From NCBI RefSeq assembly GCF_027924665.1, contig NZ_AP027044.1, positions 1 to 64,000 on the forward strand: a stretch of 64,000 nt of DNA, read 5' to 3'. The notes under the pieces are model-generated. The model ran no database searches, had not been told where the DNA came from, and saw only the letters and a program-made list of their open reading frames with translations. The stretch comes from Flavobacterium sp. GSB-24. Its GTDB lineage: Bacteria > Bacteroidota > Bacteroidia > Flavobacteriales > Flavobacteriaceae. The position numbers and the translations under genes were made by a program. Shown piece by piece: positions 52,330 through 60,745 of the stretch (its first letter is position 1; each line of letters opens with the position of its first letter).

Positions 52330-52520
52330 ATGGAGGTATAGGAAGAGAGATTGAATCAAAGGCGCTGAACATTGAAAAACTGGAAAGAGACAAAGCAGAT
52401 TTAATCAGAAAGCTCGATTTAATAAACATGGATATCCAAATTCAAGAATATGAACTTTTAGAATCTATTAGTCAGGAATGGAGTAAAAAAGAAATCCAAT
52501 TAGCAAGAGAAAATATTTAA
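52302..52520 (+). CDS. Small coiled-coil protein (72 aa)
   Basis: Residues about 17-70 form a charged heptad-like helix (ALNIEKLERDKADLIRKLDLINMDIQIQEYELLES). The only in-frame ATG (52302) gives a 28-base overlap with the previous gene, longer than usual, so the true start may be a non-ATG codon further in. Function unknown. Confidence 0.4.
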   Translation: MQTHWCRKLNGGIGREIESKALNIEKLERDKADLIRKLDLINMDIQIQEYELLESISQEWSKKEIQLARENI

Positions 52521-52542
52521 TAAGAACCATAAAAATATAAAG

Positions 52543-52902
52543 ATGAACATTGAAAAATTTCAAGAATACTGGAGAAAATTGAGAAGAAGAATTTCTAATA
52601 AATGGTTTCATTTTGTGAGGTTTATAACTCTTAGATCATATTTTCATGATCTACTGCAGACTTATGTTGTTGAAGAGATTATGAAGACCTCTGTAACTGT
52701 TCGGCATATTGATAATCACAAAGTTGTTTTGGACCATTATGAGACAACTACAATACCAATCAAAGGAGATTTTATTATGGTAGGAGTTTTTGAAAATAAA
52801 AAATATTATAAAATAAAAAAAGTAGTCTATTGCAATGGAATGGGAGCTTACATAATCGTTAAAGATGTAAAAAACCTTGAGAAAAAGAAATTTCTGCTTT
52901 AA
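52543..52902 (+). CDS. Hypothetical protein (119 aa)
   Basis: A very basic N-terminal helix (EYWRKLRRRISNKWFHFVRF) followed by a small beta-barrel-like part (VRHIDNHKVVLDHYETTTIPIKGDFIMVGV). No known family recognised. Part of the run of small genes after module E, 22 bp after the coiled-coil gene. Confidence 0.45.
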   Translation: MNIEKFQEYWRKLRRRISNKWFHFVRFITLRSYFHDLLQTYVVEEIMKTSVTVRHIDNHKVVLDHYETTTIPIKGDFIMVGVFENKKYYKIKKVVYCNGMGAYIIVKDVKNLEKKKFLL

Positions 52903-52919
52903 ACCTTAAAACTGATGCT

Positions 52920-53189
52920 ATGAAAAAATATACTTTAAAACTTTATTCCAGGAATGCAGCCAATTTCATTTGGCTGTTATTACTTGGGTACAGTATTGAG
53001 AATTTCAGCTTACCTATTTCTATTTCGTTATTTTTAATTCCTGTATTATTTGTTTTCATTCGTAATTTTTTCATGTTTCGGGATTTCAATATTTTCAAAG
53101 ATGATCTAGACCGTTCAATTATTTTTTTGGAAAAAAGATTAAATGAAATTAAGAACACCAAACGCCATTTAAACAATGAAAAAAATTAG
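52920..53189 (+). CDS. Small membrane protein (89 aa)
   Basis: Two membrane segments (about residues 15-33 and 37-58) and a charged C-terminal helix (DLDRSIIFLEKRLNEIKNTKRH). Its end overlaps the next gene by 14 bp, so the two are translationally coupled. Family unknown. Confidence 0.45.
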   Translation: MKKYTLKLYSRNAANFIWLLLLGYSIENFSLPISISLFLIPVLFVFIRNFFMFRDFNIFKDDLDRSIIFLEKRLNEIKNTKRHLNNEKN

Positions 53190-53364
53190 AATATACATTA
53201 ATAAAGAGATTTATGAATTTAGAAAAATGCCAAGATTATTACAGATTATATTGATTGCTCTTTTAGTTTTATTTATATATGTCTTTATTGATCTTTGCTT
53301 TATTCGGGCAGAAATTAGTAAAATTCAAAAGGAAAGAGAAGTACTTGAACGATATCCACTTTAA
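53176..53364 (+). CDS. Small single-span membrane protein (62 aa)
   Basis: A basic N-terminal helix, one membrane segment (about residues 20-40, LLQIILIALLVLFIYVFIDL) and a charged tail (EISKIQKEREVLERY). Coupled by overlap to the 52920 gene. Together they may form a membrane complex. Confidence 0.42.
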   Translation: MKKIRIYINKEIYEFRKMPRLLQIILIALLVLFIYVFIDLCFIRAEISKIQKEREVLERYPL

Positions 53365-53417
53365 ACCTAACAGATGAATTATTCTGATTAAAAAATGAGA
53401 CAAGACTTTATATTTAA

Positions 53418-53425
53418 TACATTTG
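53418..53425 (+). promoter_or_regulatory. -7 box of the 53454 gene
   Basis: TACATTTG, 28 bp before the start codon. Confidence 0.45.
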
Positions 53426-53453
53426 AAAGATAATTTAACTTAATTTTATTTAT

Positions 53454-53813
53454 ATGTCACACTCAGTATTAGTAAAAGTTACAGCTGAAGAAATTCCTGG
53501 GAAAAAGTATTTTCTATACATCAATTCAGAAGAAGGTTTAACAACACTTTCGGAAAATAACGCTAACACGCTAGCAGAAATATTAAATGGATATCCAGAT
53601 ACATTTAGCGAAATTGAAGTTTTACCACGTACTAAGGAAGAAGTAATTTTACTTGAACCATCGGAATCAGATAGTATTTACGATGCATTTGACTTCCCTT
53701 ATGTCTTTGATGAATGCGATAATCTCCAAGATTTGCTTCAAGATAATTTTGATGAAACAATTCAAGGTATTAGTCTGGATGAAACTAAAAGACTGCTAGA
53801 CAAAAACAACTAA
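53454..53813 (+). CDS. Acidic hypothetical protein (119 aa)
   Basis: A soluble protein with an N-terminal beta-rich half (HSVLVKVTAEEIPGKKYFLYIN) and a very acidic C-terminal half (EPSESDSIYDAFDFPYVFDECDNLQDLLQDNFDE). No family recognised. It has its own promoter and terminator. The charge distribution resembles that of nucleic-acid mimics or inhibitor proteins, but this is only a similarity of composition. Confidence 0.45.
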   Translation: MSHSVLVKVTAEEIPGKKYFLYINSEEGLTTLSENNANTLAEILNGYPDTFSEIEVLPRTKEEVILLEPSESDSIYDAFDFPYVFDECDNLQDLLQDNFDETIQGISLDETKRLLDKNN

Positions 53814-53820
53814 CAAATTG

Positions 53821-53843
53821 AACCTCTTTTTAGAGGTTTTTTT
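53821..53843 (+). terminator. Terminator after the 53454 gene
   Basis: AACCTCT ttt TAGAGGTT-type stem followed by seven T residues. Confidence 0.75.
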
Positions 53844-53903
53844 ATGGATATAATCGTCGAAAATAAATGTATATATTCTTTTGTTTTTTCAAGGTGTATT
53901 GTG

Positions 53904-53911
53904 TATCTTTA
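53904..53911 (+). promoter_or_regulatory. -7 box of the HigB-like gene
   Basis: TATCTTTA in a GTGTATCTTTACAC palindrome (53902-53915), 37 bp before the ATG at 53949. The palindrome at the promoter could be a HigA-type operator. Confidence 0.45.
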
Positions 53912-53948
53912 CACTTTACAAATGAATTGTATTATAAAAGCCATGTTT

Positions 53949-54233
53949 ATGATTAAAACATTTAAAAACAAAGCATTAAAACAGCTTTGGAACGACGGTA
54001 ACAGCAGTAAAATTAATAATGCACACCTTTCAAGGGTAGAAAAGGTTTTAACCATTATTGATGCTTTAGAAGAAGTTCCTGATGATTTATCATTCTATAC
54101 CTTTCTTAGACCACATGAACTTAAGGGGAAATTAAAAGGGGTTTGGAGTCTTGATATTTCAGGGAATTACAGAATTACATTTAGATTTGAAAACAAAAAT
54201 GCTTACGATTTAGATTATTTAGATACTCATTAG
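53949..54233 (+). CDS. HigB/RelE-like toxin
   Basis: A 94-residue RelE/ParE-superfamily protein of the HigB type: MIKTFKNKALKQLWNDG at the N-terminus, LDALEEVPDDL-like middle (IIDALEEVPDDL), then KGVWSLDISGNYRITFRFE, which contains the expected catalytic-site strand, and a final DLDYLDTH. HigB toxins are ribosome-dependent mRNA endonucleases. The start at 53949 is chosen over the frame start at 53844 because the family starts here and the promoter lies between. The antitoxin follows, but 195 bp away. Confidence 0.85.
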   Translation: MIKTFKNKALKQLWNDGNSSKINNAHLSRVEKVLTIIDALEEVPDDLSFYTFLRPHELKGKLKGVWSLDISGNYRITFRFENKNAYDLDYLDTH

Positions 54234-54273
54234 TAAATATGAATATTAATAAATTTAATGGAAAAATTTAATG

Positions 54274-54303
54274 GCAATTCTGATTCTTTTGAATCAGAGT
54301 TGC
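54274..54303 (+). other. Hairpin between toxin and antitoxin genes
   Basis: GCAATTCTGATTC tttt GAATCAGAGTTGC, a 13-bp stem with one G-T pair and no following T run. It could cause partial termination, protect the toxin mRNA end, or mark a processing site. Confidence 0.45.
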
Positions 54304-54428
54304 TATCGCTTTTGGTATAACAATTTTAATTATATTTAAAGTTCAATATATCTAGTATAGAATAATAGAATACGCATATATACATACACACATACATTTA
54401 TTTATTTACAATCACAGACACACGTATT

Positions 54429-54725
54429 ATGGAAAAGAAAATGAGAAACATTCATCCAGGTTCTATTTTAAAAATGGAACTTGTAGAAGGTAGAAAATTA
54501 TCAGTAAGTAAAATTGCTGAATTGCTTGACACCACTCGTTCCAATATGTCAAACATTATTAATGAACATTCCTCTATAACACCAATGATGGCATTAAAGC
54601 TAGAAAAAGTATTTGGAGGTAGTGCTAAACATTTTTTGAATCTTCAATTAAATTATGACTTGAAAAATGCAAAACAAGATTTTGAAGAGAATCCACCAAA
54701 AATTAGTCATTTTGAATGCGCATGA
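54429..54725 (+). CDS. HigA-like antitoxin (XRE family)
   Basis: A 98-residue HigA-type antitoxin: IHPGSILKMELVEG at the N-terminus, then the helix-turn-helix LSVSKIAELLDTTRSNMSNIINEHSSITPMMALKLEKVFGGSA. HigA binds and neutralises HigB and represses the operon. The 195-bp spacing from the toxin gene is unusual. Two in-frame starts exist (54429 and 54441); the first is used. The antitoxin may also have a separate promoter in the AT-rich region at 54310-54420. Confidence 0.85.
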   Translation: MEKKMRNIHPGSILKMELVEGRKLSVSKIAELLDTTRSNMSNIINEHSSITPMMALKLEKVFGGSAKHFLNLQLNYDLKNAKQDFEENPPKISHFECA

Positions 54726-54754
54726 GAAATTGATAACAATAATTATTTAAGGAA

Positions 54755-55060
54755 ATGAGAGAAATTATATTGCCAAAAAACTTAGGAATGAATGGTTTTA
54801 GTGATCAAGAAATTGCAAAAGAAGATATTATAGACATTTCTAAGTTAAATGAAATTAAAGATTATATAAGTTATGAGATAATTCCGAGAACAACGATTAA
54901 TTTAAATCATTCTTCATATGGTCTTAAACATAAATGCGAAAAATATATAGGAAAATATGTTTCAAATGGTCAGTTTATAGCTGCAATGATATTATTAGGT
55001 CATAAATATAAACAAGACAAAATAAATGCATTTTTCTATATTAGAAATATTCGTAATTAG
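54755..55060 (+). CDS. Hypothetical phage/plasmid-type protein (101 aa)
   Basis: Contains LNHSSYGLKHKCEKYIGKYVSNGQFIAAMILLGHKYK (about residues 49-86), which resembles a family of small phage and plasmid proteins of unknown role with the SSYGLKH signature. Located 29 bp after the HigA-like gene and perhaps co-transcribed. Confidence 0.5.
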   Translation: MREIILPKNLGMNGFSDQEIAKEDIIDISKLNEIKDYISYEIIPRTTINLNHSSYGLKHKCEKYIGKYVSNGQFIAAMILLGHKYKQDKINAFFYIRNIRN

Positions 55061-55103
55061 AGTTTATAGGATATACTTTTTGTTATAAGATAAGACTAGA
55101 AAT

Positions 55104-55388
55104 ATGACACATTATTTTTTAAATATAAAATCCCAAAAAAAGGAATTAGACTTGTCTTGGGACAATAGTTCTATTTCTTTTAAAACAAATATTCAAATCA
55201 ATTGTAATGAAAAGATTTCGTTTTTTAGTCCACAAGAAGATTGGCAAACAGAACTTTCTAATGATTACCAAACAAGATTATTTAGAGTAATTGATAAAAT
55301 TATACGTGTTCAAGATATGAATGGAGATTTTTTAAATGCCCCATTTGTTGATCTTTTTTTAGAACCTATTTATTTAGAAGAAAATTAA
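55104..55388 (+). CDS. Hypothetical protein (94 aa)
   Basis: A soluble beta-rich protein (LDLSWDNSSISFKTNIQINCNEKISFF) with no known family. It follows the 54755 gene by 43 bp. Nothing in the sequence points to a particular role. Confidence 0.42.
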   Translation: MTHYFLNIKSQKKELDLSWDNSSISFKTNIQINCNEKISFFSPQEDWQTELSNDYQTRLFRVIDKIIRVQDMNGDFLNAPFVDLFLEPIYLEEN

Positions 55389-55438
55389 TATCAGAATCAT
55401 TATGGAGCGAAAGAATTTAACTCTTAAATATACCAAAT

Positions 55439-55846
55439 ATGAAAAAGATTAAAATTTTATTAATTCTAGTGCTAGCCACAACGAATTTAGTTGCTCAAAC
55501 GCAATTGAAAAAGGATACTCCAAATAATAATGCTGAAAGCAAGCAAGAATTTACGGCTTCAGCGTATCAACTTTTTCCAACACAAAATTTGTATACGTTT
55601 ATCAAATTGGATACACGTACTGGACAAATGTGGCAAGTTCAATGGAGTACAGAAAGCAAATCTAGGTTTGTAACTACGCTATCAAACATTTCTTTGGTAA
55701 ATAAAGATGAAGAGAAGAACGGTAGATTCTTTCTATATGCGACAACTAACATATATAATTTTATTCTTCTTGACAAAGTAGATGGTAGGACTTGGCAGGT
55801 ACAATGGGGGAAAGAAGAGGATAGAGCAGTGTTGAGAATAGATTAA
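55439..55846 (+). CDS. Secreted protein with a duplicated WQVQW motif (135 aa)
   Basis: A signal peptide (MKKIKILLILVLATTNLVAQ) is followed by two similar units: LFPTQNLYTFIKLDTRTGQMWQVQW (about residues 45-69) and LYATTNIYNFILLDKVDGRTWQVQW (about 97-121). These look like blades of a small beta-propeller or fibre-type fold found in exported Bacteroidota proteins. Probably periplasmic. The function is unknown. It is followed by a terminator. Confidence 0.6.
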   Translation: MKKIKILLILVLATTNLVAQTQLKKDTPNNNAESKQEFTASAYQLFPTQNLYTFIKLDTRTGQMWQVQWSTESKSRFVTTLSNISLVNKDEEKNGRFFLYATTNIYNFILLDKVDGRTWQVQWGKEEDRAVLRID

Positions 55847-55946
55847 ATTAGTATATTTGTATTGAATGAAGTTCGAACTAGTACGTTAAAAGGTGTACTA
55901 ATTCAAATTTGACTTTAGATTGAAGAGAAAGTCTATAGTCATAAAA

Positions 55947-55976
55947 AAACCCTGTTCACTGAACAGGGTTTTCTTT
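55947..55976. terminator. Bidirectional terminator
   Basis: Perfect stem AAACCCTGTTC act GAACAGGGTTT flanked by A and T runs, between the convergent 55439 and 55995 genes. Confidence 0.85.
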
Positions 55977-55994
55977 TAATATAAGAATCTATTA

Positions 55995-56966
55995 TTATAG
56001 TACATAAGTTGAAGCTCCTCTATTTGGCCATGCTGTGTTTGCATTTGGAAGAAATGATGCATCAACATGAATTGGAGGTCTTTTTGTGTTACCTGTAAAA
56101 TCTTGAATAGTAACTAATGTATTTGCTCCATTCTTGATACTTAAATCGGTAAGAGTAGTAATAGAAAATGACCAGATTGATTTTATTTTAGGGTTAGAAT
56201 TAAAGTTTAGAGTAACCCACTTATTATTTGAAACATTCATTTGCTCAATATTTACAAAAGGTGCAAAATTGAATGAAGTAAGTTGATTTCCTTGAATAAA
56301 CAACTGTGTAATACCAGTATTGTTATTTAGGTTCAAAGTTGCTAGCTGATTGCTATAACACCACACACCAAATAAAGTCGGTGAACTTGGAAGAACCAAG
56401 CTAGTTAATTGATTAAGATGACACCATACCTGCTGTAATTTAGTATTTGCACTTAAATTTAAAGTTGTTAATTGGTTCTGCTGACATTCAATCCACTCTA
56501 AATTTGCTAATCCTGAAACATTTATAGTTGATAAATTATTTCCTGAAACGATTAGCTGTTTTAAACCTGTAAATCCATTTATTCCGGTTAAATCAGTAAT
56601 ACCTAATCCTGCAATGTATAAACCTCCTCTAGTAGTGTCTACTTCAACCCATTGATCTCCTGGATTGGCATCCTGCGCAGCTCCCATATTTACAATTGCA
56701 TTTCTAAAAGCTGTATCTGGAACATAAGTACTAACAAAAGCTTGAGTTTTTGCAGTACTGCCAGATAAGGGAGATTCTTTTTTTAATGACTCTATAGAAG
56801 CCATAAAATCTGGGTGTTTTGCATTTAAATAATCCTGAGGAGTAGGATTGGGATTAAAAGTTTCTTTTTTTGCAGGTGCAATTGCAGAAGTTGTGTTTTC
56901 TGTGCTGTCATCATTTGAACAAGCCACGAAGTTTAGCGCTAGCGCAATTAATAGTAATTTTTTCAT
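55995..56966 (-). CDS. Leucine-rich-repeat surface lipoprotein
   Basis: A lipoprotein signal (MKKLLLIALALNFVAC) with an SNDD sequence after the cysteine, favouring export to the cell surface. After a linker come about eight LRR units of the 21-residue type (for example LKQLIVSGNNLSTINVSGL, LEWIECQQNQLTTLNLSAN), ending in a short C-terminal cap. The start at 56966 is preferred over 56999 because it begins at the signal peptide. Likely a binding protein, as in other Bacteroidota surface LRR proteins. Cargo with no evident link to transfer. Confidence 0.8.
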   Translation of the reverse strand: MKKLLLIALALNFVACSNDDSTENTTSAIAPAKKETFNPNPTPQDYLNAKHPDFMASIESLKKESPLSGSTAKTQAFVSTYVPDTAFRNAIVNMGAAQDANPGDQWVEVDTTRGGLYIAGLGITDLTGINGFTGLKQLIVSGNNLSTINVSGLANLEWIECQQNQLTTLNLSANTKLQQVWCHLNQLTSLVLPSSPTLFGVWCYSNQLATLNLNNNTGITQLFIQGNQLTSFNFAPFVNIEQMNVSNNKWVTLNFNSNPKIKSIWSFSITTLTDLSIKNGANTLVTIQDFTGNTKRPPIHVDASFLPNANTAWPNRGASTYVL

Positions 56967-57161
56967 AGATTTGGAAAATTTATTAAGATTATTTCCCAAA
57001 AGTATTAATTAATACTTACCGTTTTACAGTAAACATAAGAATTTACATAAAAATAATAAACACCCTTATAATGTATAAAATTATTAAAAAAATTGACATT
57101 ATTTATAATTAATCAAAAATATTTACAATTTTATTATTTTTTACAAAGGCATTCAGTAAGT

Positions 57162-58046
57162 TTAAATTTTAAATTGGAGAAAAAATTCATTTGTATTTCT
57201 TGCTTTTGCAAGTTCATTTTTAAAATTAATTTCATAAGCATATCCAACTTTTAAAAGTTTACTTATTTTAATTGTAGCAATACCGGCGCAAGCGTTATTT
57301 ATTCTATAAGTTCCACCAATCTCAAAAATATTGTCTATTTCTAACATAGTATTCAAATCTACAGACACTGGAGCTCCATTTACATATCGTAACATAACCG
57401 ATGGTTTTAAAACTAAAGGTGTTAATGTTTCAAAATTATAATTATAACCCCCACTTAAATAATAAGTTGGTTTATCTGTGGCTAATGAAGCATAACCATT
57501 AACATTTTTTGCCCTTTCAGTATTTAATAATCTTGGAACAGAAAGTGAAATAAAAAATATATCGTTTTTTAATAAGGCTCCAATTCCTATATTTGGATTG
57601 AACTGATTTATTGTAAAAAGCGCAGGGTCGGATTGCAAATTATAAGTTTCAAGACCAGAAGTATTTACATTATATGACGTTCCTCCTGCCTTAATTCCCA
57701 AATAAAGATCAGTTAAACCACTGACCTGAAGTCTATATGAAATGTCTAAACCCACTATTGTTTGTTTTTCAATAAAAGTTTGATCATAAATCATCGAAAT
57801 CCCGATTCCGACATTTTTTATTAATGGTGTTCCAAAAGAAAGAGCCTGAGTTTGAGGAGAGTCTTTAATTCCCGTCCATTGATTCCGGAAGGTGCTAGAA
57901 AATACAGTTTCATGATTTACACCGGCATATGCAGGATTGATAAGATTCATGTTATATCTGTAGGTTGTAAATAAACTCTCTTGCTGAGCAGAAAGACTTA
58001 CACTAAATAATAATGTTACGGCCAATAAGTATTTTATAGTTTTCAT
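57162..58046 (-). CDS. PorP/SprF-family type IX secretion membrane protein
   Basis: A 294-residue outer-membrane beta-barrel protein with a signal peptide ending SLSAQ and the family start QQESLFTTYRYNMNLINPAYAGV. Later strands include GIGISMIYDQTFIEKQTIVGLDISYRLQV and FEIGGTYRINNACAGIA. PorP/SprF-like proteins anchor or assist exported proteins with type B sorting domains, and the gene lies 21 bp after the gene of such a protein. The two act as a pair. Confidence 0.9.
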   Translation of the reverse strand: MKTIKYLLAVTLLFSVSLSAQQESLFTTYRYNMNLINPAYAGVNHETVFSSTFRNQWTGIKDSPQTQALSFGTPLIKNVGIGISMIYDQTFIEKQTIVGLDISYRLQVSGLTDLYLGIKAGGTSYNVNTSGLETYNLQSDPALFTINQFNPNIGIGALLKNDIFFISLSVPRLLNTERAKNVNGYASLATDKPTYYLSGGYNYNFETLTPLVLKPSVMLRYVNGAPVSVDLNTMLEIDNIFEIGGTYRINNACAGIATIKISKLLKVGYAYEINFKNELAKARNTNEFFLQFKI

Positions 58047-58067
58047 TTTAAGATTTGAGATTGTAAT

Positions 58068-59924
58068 TTATTTAGTTATATATATCCATCCCTGATAGTC
58101 AATACTACCATCGCCTTCAATGTCTATCTGATATAAATATGAACTTGAATCAGGTAAAGACTGAGCATTATTTTTATAATGGCCGTCCCAGTCATTTTGA
58201 TAATTTCTAGCAGAATAAACTTCTGTTCCCCATCGGTTATATACATATATAATGGAATTTGTATATTTTTCTATGTTCTTAATAATCCAATAATCATTAA
58301 TTCCGTCTCCATTTGGTGTTATTGCTTCGGAGATTTGAATTTTTATATTTTCTTCGTTTTCTTCCATTATTCCTATTGAAATTTCAAATGAAGATGAACC
58401 ACCAGTGTTAGATGCTGTAATTGTATAAATTATATTTGGAGTAGAATTATTTGGAGTACCTGAAATTTCGCCTGTAACAATATTAAAGTCAAGACCGGAA
58501 GGAAGATTTGGATTTATGATATATGTTATTATTTTTCCACCAGTATTAGATGGAAGTAAGGGAACAATTAATTTATCCTGGTTAAATAAATTTGGTGTCT
58601 GATAAGTAATATTTGGAGCAATATCATTTATCTGGATAGCAAACGTATATGAAGCTGAACCATATTCATTAGTTGCGCTGACAGTAAATTCCGTTTTTGG
58701 CATTATAGCTTTAGCAGTACCATAAATTTCTCCATTAATGGGATTAAATTTTAATCCTTCAGGCAATAATGGATTTATACTGTAAGTACCATTCTTGTTT
58801 ATAATTTTACGTACTGTATTATTTCTTGTGGTAATATAGATTTCACCTGCATTATTGATTATAATTCCTGTTGGGCCATTGAATGAAGCATCTGTAGCTG
58901 TACCATCAATATTGCCACTCACTCCATTTCCTGCAATTGTTGAAACAATTCCTAATGGAGAAATCTTTCTTATATTATTATTATTCAAATCAGCAACAAT
59001 TAAATTTCGATAATTATCAAAAGACACATCTGCGGGAGAGTCAAAAGTTGCTTCATTTGCATTTCCATCTTTTTTACCAGTTTCTCCACTTCCTGCAATT
59101 GTTGAAACTATTGTTGAAGGTGTAATTTTTCTAATTTTATTATTGTAAATGTCAGCAATATATAAATTGTCATTCAAGTCAATAGTAATTCCCTGGGGAA
59201 AATTGAAGCTTGAACTTATCCCTAAACCATCATTAGCACCTTTATCTCCAGTTCCCGCGATGGTTGTAACTACAGATGATGGAGTTATTTTTCTTATTCT
59301 ATTATTATATGAATCGACCACAAACAGATTTTGAAAAGAATCGAAAACTAAACCAAAGGGAATATTAAAACTTGCATTAGTTCCAGTACCGTCTTCAAAT
59401 TTTTGAGCGCCGCTTCCTGCAAAAGTAGTTACTGTTCCTGAAGGTGTAATTTTTCTGATTTTATGGTTTCCTGAATCGGAAACAAATAAATTTCCTGACT
59501 GATCGATCGCAATATCAATTGGATAATTAAAGGTTGCGGAAACTCCTTGACCATTTTTTGAACCTGGCTGACCACTTCCCGCAAAAGTTGATACAACTCC
59601 AGCAGGAGTTATTTTTCTGATTTGATGATTGTATACATCTACAACATAAATATTTCCCTGGGAATCAATTGCCATTCCTTGGGGAACATTGAAGCTTGCT
59701 TGATTTCCAATACCGTTTTGAGAGCCTGTTAAACCATTACCTGCAAAAGTGGTTACTTCAGCTCCTGAGATGCTACCACCGGTATTAGTTGGTTTTAAAA
59801 TGCCTATGTCTGAACCAACTTCAAAAACATTGTTTTGTTTATATGAAATATTTGGGGGGATTTGCGAATAAGCTGTTTGCTTAGATGCTAATGCTAAAAT
59901 TAGCAGTAGGTAAAGTTTTCTCAT
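58068..59924 (-). CDS. T9SS type B sorted protein with NHL repeats
   Basis: A 618-residue exported protein: signal peptide (ending TAYSQ), six NHL-type repeats (for example VVSTFAGSGQPGSKNGQG ... IDIAIDQSGNLFVSDSGNHKIRKITP, about residues 60-380), two putative Ig-like He_PIG units (LPEGLKFNPINGEIYGT and LPSGLDFNIVTGEISGT) and a gliding-motility-type C-terminal sorting domain (ITPNGDGINDYWII ... VYNRWGTEVY). Type IX substrates are displayed on or released from the cell surface. Operon with the PorP/SprF gene. Its presence on a plasmid implies dependence on the host's T9SS core. Confidence 0.9.
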   Translation of the reverse strand: MRKLYLLLILALASKQTAYSQIPPNISYKQNNVFEVGSDIGILKPTNTGGSISGAEVTTFAGNGLTGSQNGIGNQASFNVPQGMAIDSQGNIYVVDVYNHQIRKITPAGVVSTFAGSGQPGSKNGQGVSATFNYPIDIAIDQSGNLFVSDSGNHKIRKITPSGTVTTFAGSGAQKFEDGTGTNASFNIPFGLVFDSFQNLFVVDSYNNRIRKITPSSVVTTIAGTGDKGANDGLGISSSFNFPQGITIDLNDNLYIADIYNNKIRKITPSTIVSTIAGSGETGKKDGNANEATFDSPADVSFDNYRNLIVADLNNNNIRKISPLGIVSTIAGNGVSGNIDGTATDASFNGPTGIIINNAGEIYITTRNNTVRKIINKNGTYSINPLLPEGLKFNPINGEIYGTAKAIMPKTEFTVSATNEYGSASYTFAIQINDIAPNITYQTPNLFNQDKLIVPLLPSNTGGKIITYIINPNLPSGLDFNIVTGEISGTPNNSTPNIIYTITASNTGGSSSFEISIGIMEENEENIKIQISEAITPNGDGINDYWIIKNIEKYTNSIIYVYNRWGTEVYSARNYQNDWDGHYKNNAQSLPDSSSYLYQIDIEGDGSIDYQGWIYITK

Positions 59925-60004
59925 AATTTGGAAATTGTGCTAATAGATTAAAAGGGGTGGATCAAAATTATATAAAAAAATACTTATAAAAAATTTTATA
60001 TATA

Positions 60005-60105
60005 TGTAAGAATTTTAAAATTAGTTCTTACATTGCGCGTTTCTATTAAGAGAATTCTAAATCAAAAAATTAATTAAACCACGGTTATTAGCGGTGGTTT
60101 TTTTA
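60005..60105 (+). ncRNA. Possible small RNA or leader with two hairpins
   Basis: Hairpin TGTAAGAA ... TTCTTACA (60005-60032) followed by a terminator-like stem AAACCAC/GTGGTTT (60076-60100) with seven T residues. No gene ends here on the plus strand, so the terminator must serve a short transcript or guard the 60137 gene. The promoter is not clear. Confidence 0.3.
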
Positions 60106-60136
60106 TATTTATTATTTCAATTTAATAATCATTAAA

Positions 60137-60409
60137 GTGGCCAAAGAAGTTCCAAATATTAAGCTATTTAAAATATTAGAAATGAACTCAGCAGAATTTT
60201 TATCAACTGGAGGTTTCTCGATTTGCGACAGCTGTTGTTCAATGATGGAAAAAGGATATTTCATTCCGGTGCTAAACATGTCATATTGTACAGAGCACTA
60301 TGTGGAATGGTTTAAGGATGCAGTTAGATATCCGGAAGATATTCCTTTCGAAGAATATAAATTTACTCAAATGAAAACATTTTTAGAAAACCAATTAATT
60401 AATTCATAA
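60137..60409 (+). CDS. Hypothetical protein with Cys-rich centre (90 aa, GTG start)
   Basis: The centre FSICDSCCSMMEKGYFIPVLNMSYCTEHYVEWF (about residues 31-64) has four cysteines and a histidine in a zinc-binding-like arrangement. Function unknown, though short proteins of this type are common on Bacteroidota elements. GTG at 60137 is the likely start, with ATG at 60182 as alternative. The stop overlaps the next start (TAATG). Confidence 0.5.
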   Translation: MAKEVPNIKLFKILEMNSAEFLSTGGFSICDSCCSMMEKGYFIPVLNMSYCTEHYVEWFKDAVRYPEDIPFEEYKFTQMKTFLENQLINS

Positions 60410-60738
60410 TGCTACATACACTTACATTAACAACACCAAAAAGAGTATTAGGAGAAAGTGGCTTTTTAAAGCTTACTACTCAACTAATAAGCAATAACCT
60501 TGTTGAGATTGATTATTTTGGCATAGAGCCTGATAATCAAGCTGACTATATTGATGCTGAAATGCAAGACAAAATAGATAATAATACCATTATAAATATT
60601 TATTTTGAAGGAGATCAGATTGATTACAATTCTTTCTCTGCAGAGGAAATATTAAATTTAGCAAGCAAGATTTTAAAAGAACCTAAAGAGGGAACTAGGG
60701 TAGTGGCCGATCAAAAAGATATCGATATTTATGTTTAA
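60409..60738 (+). CDS. Hypothetical protein (109 aa)
   Basis: An acidic soluble protein of unknown family, coupled to the preceding gene by a one-base overlap. It is beta-rich at the start (LHTLTLTTPKRVLGESGFLKLTT) and has an acidic middle (DNQADYIDAEMQDKIDNN). Confidence 0.45.
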   Translation: MLHTLTLTTPKRVLGESGFLKLTTQLISNNLVEIDYFGIEPDNQADYIDAEMQDKIDNNTIINIYFEGDQIDYNSFSAEEILNLASKILKEPKEGTRVVADQKDIDIYV

Positions 60739-60745
60739 GTTAGTC

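Noticed and set aside
59349..59369. AAACCAAAGGGAATA, a match to the shared promoter motif, inside the T9SS gene
   Set aside because: It encodes the NHL-type residues IPFGLVF on the other strand, and no dyad or -7 box follows at the required distance.
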